The position numbers and the translations under genes were made by a program. Shown here piece after piece: positions 25,553 through 33,483 of a stretch of DNA of 64,000 nucleotides; position 1 is the stretch's first letter, and every line of letters starts with the position of its first letter. Under the pieces are notes generated by a model, which saw only the letters and a list, made by a program, of their open reading frames with translations, did not search any database and was not told the origin of the DNA. Source of the stretch: Thermomonospora echinospora (GTDB taxonomy: Bacteria; Actinomycetota; Actinomycetes; Streptosporangiales; Streptosporangiaceae). Location: positions 1 through 64,000 of the forward strand of contig NZ_FNVO01000029.1 of assembly GCF_900108175.1 (NCBI RefSeq), read 5' to 3'.

Positions 25553-27328
25553 TCACGGGCGAGTCTGGGCCAGCCCGACCACGGACGGCTCCAGGAATTG
25601 GCTGATCTTCGTGTACGGGACGCTGCTCCAGCCGTTGTAGACGCACTCGTTGAACGAGACGAAGCCGAAGTCGACCCCGGTGGGCGTCAGCAGCGCCGGG
25701 ATCTCACGAGGGCGGTCCCCGTAGTCGCGGGCGATCGTGGGGCGGCAGTGGTCGGCGGGCGTCGGAGGACCCGAGAACTTGATCGAGGGGACCGACCGGG
25801 AGAGACGGGCGACGCCGGCCTTGGACAGGGTGTCCGGGCGCATGATGTCGGCGGCGGTCAGCGACCTGCCGGTGGTGAGGTCCAGCGTCACCACGACCAT
25901 TGCGGGGTCGCTGCCGCCTCCCGCATTGACCGGATTGCTGACGTAGTGGCCCACCGAGACGAGCCGGGGACCGCGCAGGCCGATCCGGGTCCGCACCAGC
26001 AGCTTCATCCGGCTGACCGAGTCGGCCGGTTCCTGGCGCTGCTGTTGCCGGAACTCGGGGGTCTGCTGGGCGTAGTGCGTCCGGTAGCGGGCGACGGCGT
26101 CGTCGATCGGGCGCTGCAACGCCTGGTTGACCCGGCGTTCGAGCGCGGTGTCCTTGAGCCCCCGCACGGTGACGAACTGCGCGCCCTCCACGATGAGGTT
26201 GGTGTTCGGGTCGGTGAACGACCGGGTGTCGACCTGGAGGCTGACCTGCCTGACCGCTGGTGCGGGCGGGTCGGCCCTGGCCACCTCGTAGACGGCGAAC
26301 CCGCCCCCCGCCACGGCGGTCGTGCCCACCACCGCCAGCACCGCCTTGGTCCCGCCCACCTTGGCGAGCACTCCCGCACCGGCCTGGCCGCCGCCCGCGG
26401 CAGCGCCCGCCGCCGACCCGCCCTGCACGGCGAGGCCCGCGGCGGTCAGCGGGAACAGCGCTGCCAGCGCGACGGCCGTCGTCGCCATGGCACGGACTCC
26501 GCGGGCCTCCCAGTCGGGGCCGTAGACGCGCCGCGCCAGGCGCTCCAGTTCCTCGATGAAGGCCATCGCCCCGGGCGGCCGCTGTTCTGCCTGCTTGGCC
26601 ATGCCCTGGACGACCAGGGGGCGCAGCGGCTCGGGCACGTCCTCCAGCGGGACGGGTGCCGAACCGTGCAGCGCCATCAGCGCGAGGCGCTCGCCCGCCT
26701 CGAATGGGCGGTGCCCGGTGACGCACTCGTAGAAGACGCAGGTGGCGGCGTACACGTCGGTGGCCGGGGTCGCCGGCTCGCGGTTCCACTGCTCGGGGGC
26801 CATGTAGTACGGAGTGCCCGCCGCCGAGGCGGCACCGGATGAGACGGCGATGCCGAAGTCGATCAGCTTGCTGCGCCCGTCGGCGGGGACCATCACGTTG
26901 GCGGGCTTGTAGTCGCGGTGGACGACTCCCACCGCGTGGGCGGTGGCCAGCCCGAGCAGCGACCCCTTCAGAACGGTCAGCGCGGCCTCCGGCTCCAGCG
27001 CCCCGTACCGGGCGAGGATCTCCTTCAGCGACACGCCGTCGACGGCCTCCATGACCAGCGCCGTCCCGTGCTCGCTCTCCACGAGCCGGTACAGCCGCGC
27101 CACGTGCGGGCTGCTGACCCGGCCGAGCATCTGCGCCTCGTGCCGGAACCGCCCGCGGTCGTCCTCGGACGCCTCGGCGGCCAGATACTTGATCGCCACC
27201 GGCGTCCCCGCCTGTTCATGCCGGGCCAGGACCACCCTGCCCTGTGCCCCTCGTCCCAGCTCGCGCACTTCCCGGAACCCGGAGACCCGCCATCCCGTCA
27301 CACCAACCCCCTGGACCCATGCCGACAT
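25553..27328 (-). CDS. Transmembrane serine/threonine protein kinase with DUF3298-like extracellular domain
   Basis: 591 residues from ATG 27328. Kinase residues 20-275: glycine loop GRGAQGRV (25-32), Lys47, catalytic loop HRDYKPAN (137-144) and DFG (157-159), so it should be active; Tyr in place of Leu after HRD is common in actinobacterial kinases. An Ala/Gly-rich double hydrophobic region (about 285-350) follows, with a TM helix at AVLAVVGTTAVAGGGFAVYE. The C-terminal 220 residues are extracytoplasmic and end in a RsiV/DUF3298-like fold (VVVTLDLTTGRSLTAADIM). Family knowledge suggests an extracellular sensor coupled to an intracellular Hanks kinase. No phosphatase or obvious substrate is adjacent. 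Confidence 0.9.
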   Translation of the reverse strand: MSAWVQGVGVTGWRVSGFREVRELGRGAQGRVVLARHEQAGTPVAIKYLAAEASEDDRGRFRHEAQMLGRVSSPHVARLYRLVESEHGTALVMEAVDGVSLKEILARYGALEPEAALTVLKGSLLGLATAHAVGVVHRDYKPANVMVPADGRSKLIDFGIAVSSGAASAAGTPYYMAPEQWNREPATPATDVYAATCVFYECVTGHRPFEAGERLALMALHGSAPVPLEDVPEPLRPLVVQGMAKQAEQRPPGAMAFIEELERLARRVYGPDWEARGVRAMATTAVALAALFPLTAAGLAVQGGSAAGAAAGGGQAGAGVLAKVGGTKAVLAVVGTTAVAGGGFAVYEVARADPPAPAVRQVSLQVDTRSFTDPNTNLIVEGAQFVTVRGLKDTALERRVNQALQRPIDDAVARYRTHYAQQTPEFRQQQRQEPADSVSRMKLLVRTRIGLRGPRLVSVGHYVSNPVNAGGGSDPAMVVVTLDLTTGRSLTAADIMRPDTLSKAGVARLSRSVPSIKFSGPPTPADHCRPTIARDYGDRPREIPALLTPTGVDFGFVSFNECVYNGWSSVPYTKISQFLEPSVVGLAQTRP

Positions 27329-27397
27329 GTCGTTCCACTGTGACTCGCATCATGCAGGCTGGCGGCTTCGAAGGCCCTGCGATGCGAGTGAACGAGA

Positions 27398-27570
27398 TCA
27401 TTGCGATAGAGCGGAGGAGCCCGGTGCCGTGCCGCCGGCGACCGCCGTGGCGGCTTTGGTCGCGGCGGCGACCCCGCCGGTCACGAAGGTGAACGTGGTG
27501 TCGCCCTTACGTACCACCTCGTACGGCCGGTAGGTCACGACGAAGACCGGCATCCGGTACAAGCCGTCGG
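27398..27570 (-). pseudogene. Unrecognised gene fragment
   Basis: Minus strand, ending at TGA 27400-27398: QQDALVRADGLYRMPVFVVT then YRPYEVVRKGDTTFTFVTGG. The composition looks protein-coding, but upstream the sensible reading moves to another frame (QVHLDERFSRQVGPTTS) and no start is present. Family not recognised. Confidence 0.3.
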
Positions 27571-27869
27571 CGCGGACAAGGGCGTCCTGCTGGTGGTGGG
27601 GCCGACCTGCCGGCTGAAGCGTTCGTCCAGGTGGACCTGCGCCGCTTGGCCCCGGCCACCGACGCTCTCACCGGTTGTCAGGCACGCCCGCGCGGCGGCG
27701 GAGATGGGTGGACGATGCGGTCGATATCGGCGGGCGATCAGGGCCGGAGCGGTGGCCATGCTGACCGAGGCTGACCGACCCGCTGCGCATGATCAGGCTG
27801 CGCTGGTCATAGCGGCGGCGGATCGAGGAGCACAGGTAGTCCCAGCCCGGCTCAGGATCTCGGTCGAGG

Positions 27870-29237
27870 TCAGGTGGCGAGGCGGGTGATCGCGGCGATC
27901 GACCGATCCACGTCGGCCTCGGTCGTGGTGGCGTTCGATACCGAGATCCGCATCAGGCGCCGTCCCCGCCAGGTCGTACCGCCCGCCCAGCAGGTGCCGT
28001 CCGCCTGCACCGCCGCCACCACCCGGTCGGTGCGCGCGTCATCGCCGAAGTCGACCAGCACTTGGTTGAGGACGACCTCGTTGGCCACCTCGAACCCGGC
28101 CGCAGTCAGGCCGTCGGCGAACCGGCGGGCCAGCGCGCAGCAGCGCTCGACCAGTGCCGCGACCCCGTCACGGCCCAGTTCCCGCAGTCCGGCCCATACG
28201 GCGAACCCGCGGGCCCGGCGCGAGGACTCGGCGGTGAGGTCCGCTCCGACCGGTGCGCCGCCGGAGCCGACCAGGTACGCGGCGGCGTATGACATCGCCG
28301 CCGCGTGGACCTCGGGACGGGCGCAGAACGCAAACGCCGAGTCGTAGGGGAGATTCAGCCATTTGTGGCCGTCGCAGGCCCACGAGTCCGCCAGTTCCAG
28401 CCCGTCCACCAGATGCCGGGTCGCGGGGCCGGCCGCGGCCCACAGCCCGAACGCCCCGTCCACGTGCACCCACCCGCCGTGCCGGTGGACCAGCTCGCAC
28501 GCCTCCCCGAGCCGGTCGCAGGCACCGGTGTTCACGTTGCCGGCCTGCAAGCACACAATGGCAGGGCCCTGGGGGCCGGCTCGCAGCACCTCCCGCAGCG
28601 CCTCCAGGTCGATGGCGCCGTTCGGCCCCACCGGCACCGGCTCCACCACATCCACCCCGAGGCCGAGCAGACGCAACGACCGGTCGATGGTCGCATGCCG
28701 CTCCTCCCCCGCGATCACCCGGATCGGCGGCGCCCCCAGCAGCCCGCGCCGTTCCACGTCCCAGCCCACCTCTGCCAGCACCTGGTGCCGGGCGGCGGCG
28801 AGCCCGACGGTGTTGGCCGCCTGGCAGCCCGTGACGAAACCGGCCGATGCCGACGACGGGATCCCCAGCAGCTCCTTCAGCCAGGCGCCGGCGGCGGCCT
28901 CGGCCGCAATGGCCGCCGGCGAGGTGACGGCGTTGGTCGCGAACTGGTCCCAGCCGGCAGCCAGGATGTCGGCCGCGGTCGCCGCCGGCAACGCACCACC
29001 GACCACGAAACCGAAGTAGCGCGGCCCGGCGCTGGCGACCAGGCCGGGCTCGGCAGCGGCGAGCAGTTCGGCCAGCACCCGCTCCGGTGGGCAGGGTGCG
29101 GCCGGCAACGGGCCGGAGAACGCCTCGACCAACGCCTCCTGGTCGACCGGCACTCCTACCGGCCGATCCGGCAACGACCGCCGGTAGTCGGCCGCATGGT
29201 CGGCGGCCAACCGGAACAAACGGCTCAGTTCCTCCAC
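27870..29237 (-). CDS. PLP-dependent group II amino-acid decarboxylase
   Basis: 455 residues. The fold-type I decarboxylase signatures are in order: FVTGCQAANTVGLAAARHQV (cofactor phosphate region), VHVDGAFGLWAA (Asp of the pyridine nitrogen) and DSWACDGHKWLNLPYDSAF, whose Lys (about residue 290) forms the Schiff base. Length and motifs fit the aromatic-L-amino-acid/tyrosine/diaminobutyrate decarboxylase group; which amino acid cannot be read. It is a single gene ending opposite the acyl-CoA operon, isolated from it by two strong hairpins. Confidence 0.9.
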   Translation of the reverse strand: MEELSRLFRLAADHAADYRRSLPDRPVGVPVDQEALVEAFSGPLPAAPCPPERVLAELLAAAEPGLVASAGPRYFGFVVGGALPAATAADILAAGWDQFATNAVTSPAAIAAEAAAGAWLKELLGIPSSASAGFVTGCQAANTVGLAAARHQVLAEVGWDVERRGLLGAPPIRVIAGEERHATIDRSLRLLGLGVDVVEPVPVGPNGAIDLEALREVLRAGPQGPAIVCLQAGNVNTGACDRLGEACELVHRHGGWVHVDGAFGLWAAAGPATRHLVDGLELADSWACDGHKWLNLPYDSAFAFCARPEVHAAAMSYAAAYLVGSGGAPVGADLTAESSRRARGFAVWAGLRELGRDGVAALVERCCALARRFADGLTAAGFEVANEVVLNQVLVDFGDDARTDRVVAAVQADGTCWAGGTTWRGRRLMRISVSNATTTEADVDRSIAAITRLAT

Positions 29238-29293
29238 CGACGCACCTTATCCCCAGGCCCCATCCGCCCGACATCGATCAAGGAGGAGACAGA

Positions 29294-29325
29294 CGGGCAC
29301 CTGCCGGCCAACCGGCAGGTGCCCG
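29294..29325. terminator. Perfect 14-bp hairpin upstream of the decarboxylase gene
   Basis: CGGGCACCTGCCGG, loop CCAA, CCGGCAGGTGCCCG. Very stable, no T tract. It lies in the 206-bp gap between the decarboxylase start and the acyl-CoA dehydrogenase stop, both read leftward, so it is placed to block leftward read-through from the operon. Confidence 0.6.
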
Positions 29326-29368
29326 GGAAGCCGTTGAGGCCTCCACTGACCGCCCCAAAGCGAGCGAC

Positions 29369-29415
29369 GTGCTCGCCACCAGCGTTTTCACTGATATCCA
29401 GCTGGTGGCGAGCAC
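29369..29415. terminator. Perfect 15-bp hairpin at the end of the acyl-CoA operon
   Basis: GTGCTCGCCACCAGC (29369-29383) pairs with GCTGGTGGCGAGCAC (29401-29415) around a 17-nt AT-richer loop. It begins 28 bp beyond the acyl-CoA dehydrogenase stop in the direction of transcription, as expected of that operon's terminator. Confidence 0.65.
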
Positions 29416-29443
29416 CTCAGAAGTCCCAGGGTCTCAGGTCGGC

Positions 29444-30589
29444 CTAGACGTTGAGGCTACGGCCGATGATCTCCTTCATGATCTCGTTGGTCCCTCCGTA
29501 GATCCGCTGAGCGCGAGCGTCGGCGTACATGCGGGCGATGGGGTACTCCCGCATGTAGCCGTAGCCTCCGAACAGTTGCAGACATCGGTCGATCACCTGG
29601 CACTGCACGTCGGTCAGCCACCACTTGGCCATCGCGGCCGTGGCCGCGTCGAGCCCGCCGCGCAGGTGCCGCTCGACGCACGAGTCGGCGAACACCCGGC
29701 CCGCGTGGGCCAAGGTGGCGCACTCGGCCAGTTCGAACCGAGTGTTCTGCAGCTCGATCAGCGGTGCGCCGAACGCAGTGCGCTGTCTGGTGTAGGCGAT
29801 GGTCTCGGCCACGGCGGCCTCCGTGGCGGTGACCGCCGCCACGGCGATGATCAGCCTTTCCTGGGGCAGTTGCCGCATGAGGTAGGAGAAGCCGCTCCCC
29901 TCCTCGCCGAGCAGGTTCGCGGCCGAGACCCGGACCTGCTCGAAGAAGAGCTCGCAGGTGTCGGCCGAGTGCTGGCCCACCTTGTCGAGCACCCGGCCGC
30001 GCCGGAACCCGGCGCAGTCGCGGGTGTCCACCACCAGCAGGGAGATGCCCCGGTGCCCAGCGGCCGGATCGGTCGAGCAGACCACGATCACCAGGTCGGC
30101 GGTGGAGCCGTTGGTGATGAAGGTCTTGGCTCCGGACAGGACGTACCCGTCCCCGTCGCGGACCGCGCGGGTGGCAACGCTCGCCAGGTCCGAACCGGTG
30201 CCCGGCTCGGTCATCGCGATGGCGCCGATCAGTTCGCCGGAGGCCATCCCCGGCAGCCAGCGCCGTTTCTGCTCCTCGGTGCCGTAGGCGAGCAGGTAGT
30301 GGGCGACGATGCCGCTGTGGACCATGTTGCCCCAGCCCAGCTCCCCGATCCTGGCCTGCTCCTCGAACACCACCAGATCCGCGTCGAAGTCGGCGCCGGC
30401 CCCGCCGTACTGCTCGGGGACCGAGCAGCACAGCAGGCCGGCCTTCCCGGCCTTGGTCCAGAAGCCGCGGTCCACGTGCCGCTGCCGTGCCCAGCGTTCC
30501 CTGTGCGGTACGGCCTCGGCCGCGAAGAACGCGCGGGCCGTGTCGCGGAGCAGGTCGAGTCCGTCGCTCCGCCAGGAAGAGACGTACAT
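29444..30589 (-). CDS. Acyl-CoA dehydrogenase (FadE-like)
   Basis: 381 residues from ATG 30589 (SD AGGGAGCGGG); the frame is open upstream but that is antisense of an SDR. FAD/acyl-CoA dehydrogenase motifs: AMTEPGTGSDLASVATRA (substrate/FAD loop), GAKTFITNG, QLFGGYGYMREYPI, RIYGGTNEIMKEIIGRSL. The position that carries the catalytic Glu in short-chain enzymes (YEGT) is Gly here, as in the isovaleryl/long-chain type where the base sits in another helix. It probably introduces the alpha-beta double bond in the pathway encoded by the operon, of which it is the last gene. Confidence 0.9.
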   Translation of the reverse strand: MYVSSWRSDGLDLLRDTARAFFAAEAVPHRERWARQRHVDRGFWTKAGKAGLLCCSVPEQYGGAGADFDADLVVFEEQARIGELGWGNMVHSGIVAHYLLAYGTEEQKRRWLPGMASGELIGAIAMTEPGTGSDLASVATRAVRDGDGYVLSGAKTFITNGSTADLVIVVCSTDPAAGHRGISLLVVDTRDCAGFRRGRVLDKVGQHSADTCELFFEQVRVSAANLLGEEGSGFSYLMRQLPQERLIIAVAAVTATEAAVAETIAYTRQRTAFGAPLIELQNTRFELAECATLAHAGRVFADSCVERHLRGGLDAATAAMAKWWLTDVQCQVIDRCLQLFGGYGYMREYPIARMYADARAQRIYGGTNEIMKEIIGRSLNV

Positions 30590-30597
30590 CCCGCTCC

Positions 30598-31401
30598 CTA
30601 GTTGGTGAAGCCGCCGCCGCACACGAGCACCTGGCCGCTGATGTAGTCGGACTCGGGGATGGACAGCAGGTAGACCGACCCGGCGGCTTCCTCGGGGGTG
30701 CCCGCGCGGCCCAGCGGGATCATCGTCTCCATCGCCGTGAGCAGTTGCGGGTTCACGCCGACCCTGATCTGGCGGCCCTGCACGTCGATGCTGGCGTTCC
30801 CGTCCGCGCTCGCCTCGGTGAGCCGTGTGGTGATCAGTCCGAACGCCACCGCGTTGACGTTGACCTTGTAGCGGCCCCACTCCTTGGCCAGGGTCTTGGT
30901 CAGGCCGACGATCCCCGCCTTGGCCGCGGAGTAGTTGGCCTGCCCGGCGTTGCCGCCCAGCCCCGCGACCGAGGAGATGTTGACGACCTTGCGGTGGTGG
31001 TCGGCGGGGGTCCGCAGGTACGGCTGGGCGGCCCGCAGGATCTGGAAGGGCGCCTTGAGGTGCACGTCGAGGATGGCGTCCCACTGCTCGTCGGTCGTCT
31101 TCTGGATGACCGAGTCCCAGGTGTAGCCGGCGTTGTTGACGATGATGTCCAGGCCGCCGAAGGTGTCGATCGCCGTCTGGACGAACCGTTCGGCGAAGCC
31201 CGCCTCGGTGACGCTGCCGACGCACGCCACGGCGCAGCCGCCGGCGTCCATGACGGCGGCGACCGTCTCCTCGGCGGGGGCGGGGTCCAGGTCGTTGACG
31301 ACGACGTCGGCGCCCTCGGCGGCGAACTTGAGCGCGATCGCCCGGCCGATCCCGCGGCCGGAGCCGGAGACGATCGCGGTCCTGCCGGTCAGTGTGGTCA
31401 T
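30598..31401 (-). CDS. FabG-like 3-oxoacyl/3-hydroxyacyl-CoA dehydrogenase (SDR)
   Basis: 267 residues. GSGRGIGRAIALKFAAEGAD forms the dinucleotide site; NNAGYTWDS and YSAAKAGIVGLTKTLAKEWG give the catalytic Tyr/Lys; the C-terminal RAGTPEEAAGSVYLLSIPES is followed by DYISGQVLVCGGG, as in FabG. An about 20-residue insert near 195-220 (ITTRLTEASADGNASIDVQG) is seen in actinobacterial FabG4-like enzymes acting on CoA esters. Its ATG overlaps the stop of the upstream MaoC gene, and it lies 8 bp before the dehydrogenase gene. Likely oxidises the 3-hydroxyacyl-CoA made by the hydratase pair. Confidence 0.9.
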   Translation of the reverse strand: MTTLTGRTAIVSGSGRGIGRAIALKFAAEGADVVVNDLDPAPAEETVAAVMDAGGCAVACVGSVTEAGFAERFVQTAIDTFGGLDIIVNNAGYTWDSVIQKTTDEQWDAILDVHLKAPFQILRAAQPYLRTPADHHRKVVNISSVAGLGGNAGQANYSAAKAGIVGLTKTLAKEWGRYKVNVNAVAFGLITTRLTEASADGNASIDVQGRQIRVGVNPQLLTAMETMIPLGRAGTPEEAAGSVYLLSIPESDYISGQVLVCGGGFTN

Positions 31402-31814
31402 CGGTCGTCCTCTCGTCCGGCCGGCAGGTCGACGACCGCCGTGCCGCGCAGGGTGGTGGTGCCGTCGGCGAGCGTGACGGCGACGTCCAGGTGGGCGGCG
31501 CCGTCCTCGATCGCGGTAACGGTGCCGGTGCAGACGGGTTCGGCGTACAGGGGGGTGACGGCGGTGAACCGGACGGCCAGGGCACGGATGTTCTCCTGGC
31601 GGGTCCAGCCGGTGAGCAGCCGCCCGAGATAGGCCATGGACAGCATGCCGTGGGCGAAGACGTCGTCCAGCCCGGCCGAGCGGGCGACGTCCAGGTCGAT
31701 GTGCATGGGGTTGTGGTCGCCGGAGGCGCCGGCGTACAGCGCCAGCGTCGTGCGGCTGATCGGGGGGACCTTCAGCGGGGGCAGTTCGTCCCCCGCCCTG
31801 ATGTTCGGGTTCAC
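31398..31814 (-). CDS. MaoC-type enoyl-CoA hydratase subunit
   Basis: 138 residues from GTG 31814. Contains YAGASGDHNPMHIDLDVARS, the hydratase-2 motif with catalytic Asp/His, and VFAHGMLSMAYLGRLL. It overlaps by 4 bp with the FAS1-like partner upstream and with the FabG-like gene downstream. Such pairs of a MaoC protein and a catalytically silent FAS1-like half form heteromeric R-specific enoyl-CoA hydratases in actinobacteria (HadAB, ChsH-type). Confidence 0.9.
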   Translation of the reverse strand: MNPNIRAGDELPPLKVPPISRTTLALYAGASGDHNPMHIDLDVARSAGLDDVFAHGMLSMAYLGRLLTGWTRQENIRALAVRFTAVTPLYAEPVCTGTVTAIEDGAAHLDVAVTLADGTTTLRGTAVVDLPAGREDDR

Positions 31815-32266
31815 TGTCCGGCCTCGGGGTTCTGGACGACGATGACGCTGGCGAGCTCGGCGATGGGCACGGCGTCGCGGGTCACGTCGATGCTGCGGAC
31901 GATGAACTCCAGCGCTCCGCCGCGCTTGGCGTACACGTCGCCGATCCGGGCGGCGAGGGTCAGCCGGTCGCCCGCATGGGCCATCGTGCGGTAGGTGAAG
32001 CGCTGTTCGCCGTGGAGCACGCGGCGCAGGTCCACGCCGAGCCCATCGAGCCAGCCGAAGGGGTCGGGGCGGTCCATCTCCAGGCAGAACAGGAAGGTCG
32101 GCGGGACCGGCAGGTCAGGGTGGCCCGCCGCGCGGGCGGCATCCACATCGGTGTAGATCGGGTCGGTCTCGCCGATCGCGTGGGCGAACGAACGCAGCCG
32201 GCCCCGCTCGACGTCCACGGTCAGTTCCGGCGCCGTGGTGCCGATGACGGAGGTGTCGATGGCCAT
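31811..32266 (-). CDS. FAS1-like dehydratase-domain protein (partner of the MaoC subunit)
   Basis: 151 residues from ATG 32266, 2 bp after the thiolase stop. The sequence (VERGRLRSFAHAIGETDPIY, then PTFLFCLEMDRPDPFGWLDG and LHGEQRFTYRTMAHAGDRLT) is the FAS1-like/N-terminal hot-dog half of MaoC dehydratases: it keeps the substrate-channel residues but not the D-x-x-x-x-H catalytic pair. It should dimerise with the next gene product. Confidence 0.88.
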   Translation of the reverse strand: MAIDTSVIGTTAPELTVDVERGRLRSFAHAIGETDPIYTDVDAARAAGHPDLPVPPTFLFCLEMDRPDPFGWLDGLGVDLRRVLHGEQRFTYRTMAHAGDRLTLAARIGDVYAKRGGALEFIVRSIDVTRDAVPIAELASVIVVQNPEAGQ

Positions 32267-32268
32267 GG

Positions 32269-33453
32269 TCAGCTCACCGGCTCGTAGAGGGTGACCACGC
32301 AGGCGCCGCCCAGGCCCAGGTTGTGCTGGAGCGCCAGCCGTACGCCGTCCACCTGCCGCGCCTCGGCCCGGCCGCGCAGTTGCCAGACCAGTTCGGCGCA
32401 CTGCGCCAGGCCGGTGGCACCGAGCGGGTGGCCCTTGGACAGCAGGCCGCCGGAGGGGTTGGTCACCACCCGGCCGCCGTAGGTGTTGTCGCCGTCGACC
32501 ACGAACTTCTCGGCCGTGCCCTCCGGGGTCAGCCCCAGCGCCTCATAGGTGATCAGCTCGTTGGCGGTGAAGCAGTCGTGCAGTTCCACGACGCCGATGT
32601 CGCCTGGGTCGACGCCGGCCGCCTCGTACACCTGGTGGGCGGCGGCCCTGGTCATGTCGTATCCGACGACCGTCATCATGGTCGCCGAGTCGTCGAACGT
32701 CGTCGGGGTGTCGGTGGTCATCGCCTGTGCGCGGATGGCCACCGGCTCACTGATCCGGTACCGGGCGGCGAACTCGGGGCTGCATAGCACCGCGGCGGCG
32801 GCGCCGCAGGTCGGGGGGCAGCACTGCAGGCGGGTCAGCGGGCCGTAGATGTGCGGGGAGGCGAGCACCTCCTCCTCGGTGACCTCCGTGCGGAAGACCG
32901 CGTAGGGGTTGCGGGCGGCATGGCGGCGGGCCTTGACGGAGATCTTGGCGAAGGTCTCCGGCTTGGTGCCGTACCTGGCGGCGTACTCCGCGCCCGCCCC
33001 GCCGAACATCTGGGGGGCCAGCGGGGCCTGCGACTCGCCCTGGAGGCCGTGCATGACCGACATCGACCTGGCGAACGGGGTCGGCCGGTCCTCCCAGAGG
33101 GCGCGCAGCGCACCCGGGGTCATCTGCTCGAACCCCAGCGCCAGCACGCATTCGGCGGCCCCGGAGGCCACCGCCTGGCGGGCCAGCCACAGCGCGGACG
33201 AGCCGGTCGAGCAGTTGTTGTTGACGTTGACGACGGGGATGCCGGTCTGGCCCAGGCCGTACAGCGCCGCCTGCCCGCTGGTCGAGTCGCCGTAGACGTA
33301 GCCGACGTACGCCTGCTGGACCTGGTCGTAGCCGATGCCGGCGTCGTCGAGCGCGGCCCGGGCGGCGCGTTCCCCCATCACGTCGTAGGGGTCGCCCGCC
33401 CCCGGTTTGGTGAAGGGGATCATGCCCACTCCGCCCACGAGCACTGATCGCAT
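32269..33453 (-). CDS. SCP-x/lipid-transfer-type thiolase
   Basis: 394 residues from ATG 33453 (SD GGAAGGA). Active-site Cys in NVNNNCSTGSSALWLARQAV; HDCFTANELITYEALGL; the C-terminal SGGLLSKGHPLGATG carries the catalytic His. The HDCF motif and the lack of a classical C-terminal catalytic Cys motif place it with SCP-2 thiolases (Ltp-like), which cleave branched or steroid side-chain 3-ketoacyl-CoAs or act as retro-aldolases. No DUF35 partner gene is adjacent, so ordinary thiolysis seems likelier. Confidence 0.9.
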   Translation of the reverse strand: MRSVLVGGVGMIPFTKPGAGDPYDVMGERAARAALDDAGIGYDQVQQAYVGYVYGDSTSGQAALYGLGQTGIPVVNVNNNCSTGSSALWLARQAVASGAAECVLALGFEQMTPGALRALWEDRPTPFARSMSVMHGLQGESQAPLAPQMFGGAGAEYAARYGTKPETFAKISVKARRHAARNPYAVFRTEVTEEEVLASPHIYGPLTRLQCCPPTCGAAAAVLCSPEFAARYRISEPVAIRAQAMTTDTPTTFDDSATMMTVVGYDMTRAAAHQVYEAAGVDPGDIGVVELHDCFTANELITYEALGLTPEGTAEKFVVDGDNTYGGRVVTNPSGGLLSKGHPLGATGLAQCAELVWQLRGRAEARQVDGVRLALQHNLGLGGACVVTLYEPVS

Positions 33454-33483
33454 GAGGTGTCCTTCCGTTCGATGATCGGGATG

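Noticed and set aside
29444-31585. A possible 713-residue fusion ending in the acyl-CoA dehydrogenase
   Set aside because: The first about 330 residues are antisense-like Arg/Pro noise inside the FabG-like and MaoC genes; the dehydrogenase has its own ATG and SD at 30589.
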